NCBI GenBank assembly: GCA_002110485.1
Contig: MOWL01000067.1
Coordinates: 1,674,001-1,738,000 of the forward strand
From: Emergomyces orientalis
Taxonomy: Eukaryota > Ascomycota > Eurotiomycetes > Onygenales > Ajellomycetaceae
Length of the DNA stretch: 64,000 nt
Direction of reading: 5' to 3'
Numbering within the stretch: the stretch's first letter is position 1; each line of letters starts with the position of its first letter. The notes beneath the pieces were generated by a model. That model worked only from the letters and a program-made list of their open reading frames with translations. It had not been told where the DNA came from and searched no databases. This document shows positions 57,012 to 64,000 of this stretch, piece after piece. The translations under genes were made by a program, and so were the position numbers.

Positions 57012-58018
57012 TCATCCTGGTTCGAAAGCACCACGCAACCTTTCAATAGCACTTTCGATCCGCCCGTCTCCCCCTGTCAGCAAGTTTTCCGTCGCTTTAT
57101 CTCTTCCCTCATCGCCAATAATAATAGCGCGCTCCACAGTTCCTTTATTAGATAGCTTTATCCGGCCTACACGGCCATCCCGCCATTCAAAACGAATGTA
57201 TCTGGCCTCGACAGCGGTTGCAGCAACGGATACAATCCCCAAGCCCTTCTCAGGCAGTTGATCCTCATGAAGGTTATGTTGTGAAGACTGCGACCCGTCC
57301 TTTTCGCTCTCGTTCGAGACCCCAAGTTCCTCTTGCAGCCATTTAAGGGCATCGCAGCGCAAATGCCACGCGACCAGTTCCCGTCTCAATTCTCGCACCA
57401 GGCCGCGCAAGTCCTGCTTTGTAGTCTTCCCTGGTTTCATGATCGTGGAGTCCGTTCCATTTGTGCCACGGGGCAACGAAAGATATCTCTGCTCCAATTG
57501 ATTTAATGGTATGAATATAGGAATGGTATGACGGTGTACTTCGAGGAACTTCTTTTCTGGTCCACCAACGCGTTTTAACAGCAAATAGTATGGTTTGACA
57601 AATGTTCCATGGCGGGTGCAGATGTCAATTCGGATACCTAGTAAGTTAGGCGACTTCATGTGGGGGGAAGGGTCCTTGAAAGGAAAAGATGTGACCGAAA
57701 ATGTAATGCGATGGTGGTTGGTCTGAGCATGCTTTCCGTTGTTCAAGATGACAGGTCCGATATCATTTTCCAATCCAGACGGGACATGCTGACGCAGCAC
57801 GTTTTGTACGGTAGTTGTAGACAGGAGGCTTGATGAAAGGAATTGTCTGCGGTTGGCGAGGCTGTGGACTATAAATGCTGTCAGTAAACAATCACTTCAT
57901 CGAATATCGAACTGGAGGAGGACCTACTTTGGGCACGTATTTCGGCGATCTCATCATCAAGGGAACTTGACACGTCGTCTATGTCAGGTGCAGTTGTAGC
58001 CAGTACATCTGCAGACAT
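57012..58018 (-). CDS. Kinetochore protein CENP-O / Mcm21 homologue
   Basis: Two exons: 58018-57928 and 57868-57012, for 315 residues. The N-terminus (DDVSSSLDDEIAEIRAQIHSL, then ANRRQFLSSSLLS) is a coiled-coil segment as in Mcm21/CENP-O. The C-terminal region has the tandem RWD-like pattern of the Cenp-O family: HRITFSVTSFPFKDP, LLGIRIDICTRHGTFVKPYYLLLKRV, TIPIFIPLNQLEQRYL, and a long helix LRGLVRELRRELVAWHLRCDAL. The closing part (YIRFEWRDGRVGRIKLSNKG) also fits. CENP-O works in the COMA (Ctf19) part of the inner kinetochore. The acceptor chosen restores the known QIHSL-type spacing. It diverges from the secreted-protein gene. Confidence 0.85.
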
Positions 58019-58720
58019 GGCCACGGCATATACTACGATGATGCGGAACTAGACTGTCCTGAGAAAATGCCGCGTCCAGTCTCTTTGTCGATGAGAGGCT
58101 CATGTATTGTTGATGGTGATGTTGACGCCAAGACTTTAAAGCATGAACAAGTTCGTATTTTACAGGCGAATTACTTGCAAATAAGAAACACAGGAACTTT
58201 CATGTAATGTAAATTAAATACATACACGCGGTATGTTCGGTACGCAGACTTCATGCCAATCCCTTAACATTCCACTTCTATTGTACCTCACATGTACGGA
58301 TCCGTACCCTATCTTAAATCTTACCTCGTACCCCCACAACCCGCTTGTTTTCACCATCCGCCAATAAAGACATCACAAAATGCTCATCCGACACTCTTCA
58401 ACTGGCCTAGGCGAGGCGCAGACCAGGTCAACCAAATGCCAGGCCAATCGTAGCCGGTACCAATTTCATTTTTGCCAACGGCTTCGTGTTTCTGGGACGT
58501 TTCAAGTCGTTCGCCCAGCACAATGGGTAGCAATATGCAAACACATTAACAAACTTGGAAGTTAGTGAGAAACTTGGCCATCTCTGGGCGTGACGATCAA
58601 CATGGCTGGGTATATATATTCGTATTACGGAGTATATAAACCCGAGACCATCGTCCTGCTCGCATGATGTAGAATCAAGGGACCCCTTTCCAACCCATTC
58701 TACACACGCTATCAGGAGCC
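58019..58720. promoter_or_regulatory. Divergent promoter, CENP-O gene / secreted-protein gene
   Basis: The 702-bp gap between opposite starts includes a TATA box TATATAAA at 58633-58640, about 80 bp before ATG 58721, and TACGGAGTA at 58626-58634 overlapping it. Confidence 0.6.
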
Positions 58721-59981
58721 ATGGTGATTTTTTCTTCGCTGCTGTTGACGACGGCAGCAGCCCTCTGTGCGCTGCCCCCAGCGCTTGCAGAATTCAAAAA
58801 CATCAACGTGGACGACTACCAACTCAAGGCAACCGGTTATTCCGATATTATCGCAGACCTAGACAAGGTCCTGCCCATCAAATCAGTCAAACAAGTCCTT
58901 GCAAAGACCAATCACAAAAACCCGAACTCTTCTCCGGACGTGAAGAACAGCCTGCAAGCTTTTACGTGGGAGGATGTCGATGGGTATGATGATGTCAATA
59001 CAAGGAAGTGGTATCCACAAGGCATAACCACGACCGCAGACGCAACTGATTCGGGTGACTATGAAGGGGACGTTGCCACCCTGATCTCCTGGCATTCGGA
59101 TAAGTATAATGATGGGAAACGCGGTGCGCGCATCTCCTTTATTAACATGAATAAAGGGGCTGAGAGGGCTTACCGCAATGTCCTCCTTGTTAAGCCAACC
59201 GAGGGCGGGTCGAAGCCGGATTTCGAAGCTCTGAGCGGCCTCCATGCTGGTGGGATTGCCTGGTATGGGCATTTTCTCTATGTGGTAGCGACCACGGGGG
59301 GGCTCCTGGTCTTTGATATGAGGCACATCTATGAGGTCAGCACGGGAGACGGTATTGGCCGTGTTGGAAATGGATATCAAGCGCATAACTACAAGTAAGC
59401 AGGATATTTCCTGGCCGCAGTAACCAATTTTCACATCTAACATTTTCACTGAAGGTATGTCCTTCCCCAAGTGCGAGCCTACAAATGGAAACCGAAAGAA
59501 GGAGTCAAAAATTTGCATTTCTCCTTCGTAAGCCTCGACAAGACTAGCAATCCCGCAAGGTACGTACCTTTTCATTGAAATAAATACATGTAAATTGTCG
59601 AAAGAAATTTCTAACACGAACCCAAGCCTTGTTACTGGTGAATGGTTCCCGAGCGGTCCCGGCCGCGTGACCCACTGGGATCTCAACGAAAGCAGCCACC
59701 TCCTTAAAGTCGACGGCAATAACATCGCAACTGCCTCTCGTGCTGTCCAACATTCCATTACCAATATTCAAGGCAGCATCACGATCAACAACAAATACTT
59801 CCTAACCCAGAGCCGTGGCAGCTTGTGGACCTTTACTTGGGAGAATGGACAGAAAGAGCATAAGGACGTTTTCTCTGGTGTACCAGAGGACTTGTCTTAT
59901 CAAAAAGGTTATGGGCTGTGGTCGCTGATGGAGCCCCCAGGAAATAGACATGTTGTTGCTCTTGATCTTGAGAAGTTCTAG
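58721..59981 (+). CDS. Secreted protein of unknown function, three exons
   Basis: Exons 58721-59394, 59455-59559 and 59627-59981 join in frame (phase 2 at both introns), for 377 residues. A signal peptide (MVIFSSLLLTTAAALCALPPALA) is followed by a mature chain without other membrane segments. The chain has several Trp/Gly/Asp-rich motifs (WYPQGITTTADA, TLISWHSDKYNDGKRGARIS, GLHAGGIAWYGHFLYVVATTGG, QGSITINNKYFLTQSRGSLW) spaced like the blades of a beta-propeller; that fold is an inference. The protein is probably exported. No catalytic motif was recognised. It has a TATA box, unlike most genes in the window, which may mean regulated expression. Confidence 0.75.
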
Positions 59982-60909
59982 TACATGTTGGGCTTATTTA
60001 TCCTCGTTAATACGATGTCCGCAACTTCTCCATTTCAATATTAGCCATAGATCGAGCTTTTTAATACATAAGCCTCCCAACCCCCGCCCCAAGGGTTCGT
60101 TTATACTGAAATCTCTGTCCCTCATCCCAAAGTCATATATATATATCTTCAATTTAACAATATATAATTTTGGTTTCGAAGTGCTTTTAAGCCATAGGCA
60201 AACGGGAGGTTAGTATCGTTTAGAAAATTTCATTCCCATGACAAACTACAGTCCAAATAGAAAGGAGTTGCTCTATTTTAACATATACCAGATGGAAACC
60301 ATTCAGACATATCCTCCAAGAGTTTCAGGTTACCCGTATTTATTGTTGCAGCTCTTGCTTGCCTATCAATCTAAATAGATGATGCGTGTCTGTTCAGAAT
60401 CACCTCTACTGTTTAATTAATAAGGCAAAAGGCAAATGTAGTTGGTTATGTACCCCCTTTATTTGCCCCATATTGATACCATCTCTAAATAAGGGGCCGA
60501 ACTTCGCGTTCAACGCAACGAAAATAAAACGAAAATAAAACTCTTGGGAATGTTTCAAGGAAAGAAATTTCTCGGCTCATTTCTATAAGTACAGGGGCAG
60601 TGCCCCAGGGCTGAGATCTTCCTTTGGCGGGAGAGCCTTGCTTACCAAGGCAGCTAGCCATTTTGCCCATGATTATCACATCAATTATTTGGGATACCTT
60701 GGAATTACATATTGTTAGTCGTCAAATGAACACCCATTCCATTATAATGCGACAAATGAGCTTTAATAAATCCACAAAAGAAGTACCGCGAATAAATCAC
60801 TTAGATTAGAGCAAAGATATTATATCCAAAGCCAAAAAAGGATTGTGAATAACAGAGCATAGTATCGTAACCATACCCCTGAGGCGTTTGATGATTGCGA
60901 GCGAAATCC
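59982..60909. other. Intergenic between convergent genes
   Basis: Nothing coding was recognised. A TATATATATAT stretch lies near 60137-60145. Probably 3' UTRs. Confidence 0.45.
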
Positions 60910-61614
60910 CTATGCTTTAGGCCTTTCCATAGCGAATAGAAGAAGATCAACACCCTCATAGGTGATTTCCTCTGCGACCTCGAGCCCGGCCTTTTTCAGC
61001 ACATTCCTACTTGCATGATTCGCTGCTTGACAAATGGCATAAATTTTATCAACCCTGCCACCATCTCCACCATTACTCCTATCAGTAGCACTCCGCCTCG
61101 GAAGATCCCACCAGATCTTCAACATCATCTGCAATGCCTCGGTCGCATATCCCTTCCCCCATGATTCAGGGAGGAGCGAGTACCCGATCTCGGGACAGGG
61201 GACTATCATGTTGACGCTCACATAGCCAATGAGTTGCTCCTGAGTTTCAGGAATCGACTTGTCCAAGATGGCAAATTGGAAAGAACGGCCAACGATATCT
61301 GGAGGGCCCTGTTTGTAGATCTTGAATTCCATCCATTCGCGCGTTTGTTCAATCGATTTGGATGGTTCTTTGGGGTGGCTGTTGATATTAAGGAGTTAGC
61401 GATCGTAAAGTGGTAGTTGTATCAGTTTACACTAAACAGTCGAGAGAGTATTATTTTCTCACTTGTAAGCTGCCACTTCTGGTCGCGATCGAATCGCAAA
61501 TAGCGCTGCAGCGTCGGAATCGACGATGGGACGAAGCAACAGCCGACTGCTCTCCATCGACGGAATGGTGGTTGGAAACGTCACATAGACGGGTTCTTTA
61601 GGCAGTAGCTCCAT
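60910..61614 (-). CDS. GNAT-family N-acetyltransferase
   Basis: Two exons: 61614-61463 and 61378-60910, for 206 residues. The start is ATG 61614 (MELLPKEPVYVTFP). The family pattern of RimJ/RimL-type GNATs is present: SSRLLLRPIVDSDAAALFAI near the start, FQFAILDKSIPETQEQLIGYVSV in the central strands, then EIGYSLLPESWGKGYATEAL, where WGKGYATEA is the acetyl-CoA-binding loop. ICQAANHASRNVLKKAGLEV follows, with the conserved N...S....K.G. The enzyme should transfer an acetyl group from acetyl-CoA to an amine, probably in the cytosol. The substrate is unknown. The Gly-Asp-rich insert (NGGDGGR) is a short loop. Confidence 0.85.
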
Positions 61615-62178
61615 TATGTAGGCTTGGAATTTCTTTCTTATAGCTTAAAGGGATGAGAGAATGAAACCTTTTTGCTGTTGCTGTTCCTGTTGTTAGATCT
61701 GAGGTGGTAATAGCGCATTGCGAAAACTGAAGAGGTTCCTGGCCAAACAAATACAATTTATATTCAGTTGTTCATAATTTGAATCAATTGTGTCTGGTGT
61801 CACAAGACATGAACACCGGCGACATATTATCTACACTAGTTTGATGCAACAAATTATGTTGCCGAAAGGGCGCACCCGTCATCTTCCTGGCTCTAAAAAT
61901 ACTTCATGCCAACAAAGCCAAATATTACCTGGGTGGATCTTTTGTGTTGGAGGTTGCTACGGCTACTGCAGCCACGTGGCCTCCCAATCCTATTTGTAGA
62001 ACCTCGCTAGCTAGAATAGAATACAGAACAACGTTATCCTCCAATAGGTTATGGCCCTTATAAGCAATAAAACCGCTGAAATAACGTGCCGATTGCGTCT
62101 CCATGTTTGTTATACATGCTTAGACGTCTTTTTGTGATTTAATTGAACTTAATTGGACCTGAAATGGTCAATTTGTGA
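61615..62178. other. Intergenic between the GNAT gene and the retroelement
   Basis: AT-rich. The left boundary of the retroelement should lie here, but I could not find an LTR end or a primer-binding site. Confidence 0.4.
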
Positions 62179-64000
62179 TTGAATGAGACCCCTGATCTGA
62201 CTGCAGAATACATGCCACTGCGTCGTAGAAACCTGGAAACGCCAGAGACACAACAAGGATTAAATGCAGGCTTGCCAACACCTGCAACGGACCGAAGGAC
62301 GGCTGCCCCAGGGGCATTCAAAACTGACAAGACAATTGAGAAGGAATCGAGTGATTTAAGCAATGATTTCGAAGACCCGGTTGACGACGCGATGTCAGAC
62401 AACGCGGGGGGCCTGAGTGACCAGGACAATGTGAGTGAAGAGACTCATATGAGATTAGAAATTGCAAGGCTTCAATATGAGGTTGAGCAAATGAAAGCCA
62501 GCAGGGAACAGGCCCCTGTAGATGATGAGAACCTAGATGCAGACCTGACAGATTATCTGCAAAGAAAGAGTAGAATGCCAGTCATTATGAAGATTCTTAA
62601 TGAGTTCCATGACCAGGTTAAATCTATACAGAAACTGGTTATACTGATCAGATCAGCAAACTACTTCATGTGAAAAGAGAAGATTCTTCTCACAGTGAAG
62701 CAGTCAGAGATCAATGATGTTCTCAATGAGAAGCAGGCTGGCCTCAATGATGACATCAGCTCTGATATGCAGCGCTTTTGGAAGGAACGCAACATGTGGC
62801 TATATAACTACATGTGATCTGTGATTGCCCCGCAGGCGAAATCTCATTTCACACTGCTGAAGGATTCGGAGCTGTCTGCGTACACATTGTGAGTGATTAT
62901 AAGTGAAAGCTTCATGGAAAGACCTGCTGTTCAGAGAACCAGGTTATACAAGAAGATGATTGATTTGACTGTCAAGTCAAAAGACTTGAATCACATGTTC
63001 ATTGAGCACTTGATTGCAATAAGAACTGACTATATCTGTCTTGAATATATGGTTGAAGACTTCATGTTTTTTGACTGCCTACTCACTGGAGTAAGCAAGG
63101 GATGAGCTGTGTTCATTAAGAATCACATGAATTAAATTGAGAAGAATGAATCTCAATCTCTAGAAGATGATTTTATGAGTCTTTATCATGATATTCTTTT
63201 GCAGCTCCTGACAACGGAAGAATTGAATACTGACACATTGAAGAACTCTGCAAATAACACACAAGACAAGAATAAGAAGAGCAAGAATAGAGACAATAAA
63301 AGAAATGATGAAGAAACCAAGCCGGAGTGTAAGAATATTGACACAAGGACCTGCTATCATTGTCACAAGACTGATCATATTCAGTTTGACTGCTGGAAGA
63401 AATACTCTGAAAAATGTCCACCCAATCTGAACATCAATAAGGATAAAGACAAGAGAGATGTCAACACAAGCACTGCCCCTGTCCACAGTGTCATAGAACA
63501 GGTATTTTGAATGAGGGATAAGGCATATTCAAGCAGTAAAGTAGCCAAAGATACCTGAATCTTGAACTCAGAAGCAGGAGCTCATGCCACACCTCATAGA
63601 GATCTTGTCATTGCAAAGCCTCAAGATTATACTGTCAAGTTAGAAATGGCGGACGGAACAGTGGTCCCTGCAGCAGTAATCAGGGAAACAAGGATTAAGA
63701 TTGAAGGGGTGGATATGCTACTGCATGACATCTGCTATGTTCCAAAGCTAGAGGTCAATCTCATAAGTATGAGCAAGCTTGTACACCAGGGCTTTACTTT
63801 TAAGCAGCTGGCATATGGAAATAGTCAAGTCATACTTGTCATGTCTCCAGACAGAATGTTATCATTCACAGCAAGATTGAATGAGAATGATATCTATGAG
63901 GTGGAAAAGTCTTCTACATATCAGAACTTGATTTGATTTGCCATGCTCAACAGTGAATATGAACCTGCAAACGCGCTATGTACGCAGGACGAAGATGCCA
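62179..64000 (+). mobile_element. Ty1/copia-like retrotransposon, gag and protease part, inactive
   Basis: One plus-strand frame runs from about 62179 to 63936 without a frameshift but with eight stop codons. TGA occurs at 62671, 62815, 62890, 63103, 63508, 63556 and 63934, and TAA at 63133. The protein has a gag-like acidic helical region, a zinc knuckle CYHCHKTDHIQFDC at 63352-63393 (CX2CX4HX4C) and a protease-like segment (AGAHATP...DICYVPKLEVNLISMSKL). The protease active site reads NSEA where the family has DSGA. After 63934 the frame shifts, and NMNLQTRYVRRTKM, resembling a gag-pre-integrase segment, continues to the right edge. Integrase and reverse transcriptase would lie outside the window. 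The element is dead as it stands. Confidence 0.85.

Noticed and set aside
62671..63558. UGA read as Trp (mitochondrial code) in the retroelement
   Set aside because: All neighbouring genes use the standard code with spliceosomal introns, and a TAA stop is also present, so mutated TGG codons are the simpler reading.

Overview
The window is nuclear DNA of a filamentous ascomycete, most likely a eurotiomycete of the order Onygenales (inference from protein style and gene structure; no database was searched). Supporting signs are introns of about 50-90 bp with GT..AG ends and CTAAC/CTGAC branch points, single-gene transcription units, long AT- and pyrimidine-rich intergenic stretches, and fungal versions of PMS1, BMS1, Whi5/Nrm1, a protease-B inhibitor and an EST1-domain protein. 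Most gene models below were rebuilt by joining exons by hand; each join keeps the reading frame, and I give exon limits so they can be tested.

Layout. 0-7.3 kb: the 3' end of a coiled-coil gene, an unknown two-exon gene, an EST1-type DNA/RNA-binding protein with C-terminal membrane segments, and a small membrane protein. 8-17 kb: an eight-exon MFS transporter diverging from a Serinc/TMS1 membrane protein, then the mismatch-repair gene PMS1 converging on a BLOC-1 subunit 1 homologue. 18-27 kb: a divergent pair encoding the alpha (biotin carboxylase/carrier) and beta (carboxyltransferase) subunits of an acyl-CoA carboxylase, with a PDK/BCKDK-type kinase convergent to the beta gene, then two hypothetical genes, one resembling a minimal nucleotidyltransferase. 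27.7-35.2 kb: a bZIP/DUF3425 regulator, a tRNA-Gly(UCC) candidate with intron, a secreted protein with an M15-like metal site, and a 69-residue protease-B-inhibitor-like gene split into four exons.

37-51 kb holds intact genes (BMS1 and a Whi5/Nrm1-family cell-cycle repressor) among decayed ones: an F-box gene, a DUF1989 gene, an SDR that has lost its nucleotide-binding end, and an alpha-acetolactate decarboxylase relic recognisable only by reading across frames. 52-61.6 kb: a coiled-coil protein, a CENP-O (Mcm21) kinetochore subunit, a secreted protein and a GNAT acetyltransferase. 62.2 kb to the right edge is the gag/protease part of a Ty1/copia element, nearly free of frameshifts but cut by in-frame stops that are almost all TGA.

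Functional links. The carboxylase pair and the adjacent kinase suggest acyl-CoA or branched-chain amino-acid metabolism, although neither carboxylase subunit has an evident mitochondrial leader. PMS1, CENP-O and Whi5/Nrm1 are cell-cycle or genome-maintenance genes; the Whi5/Nrm1 upstream region carries an MCB and an SCB-like site. I found no CRISPR array, no rRNA and no secondary-metabolite cluster.
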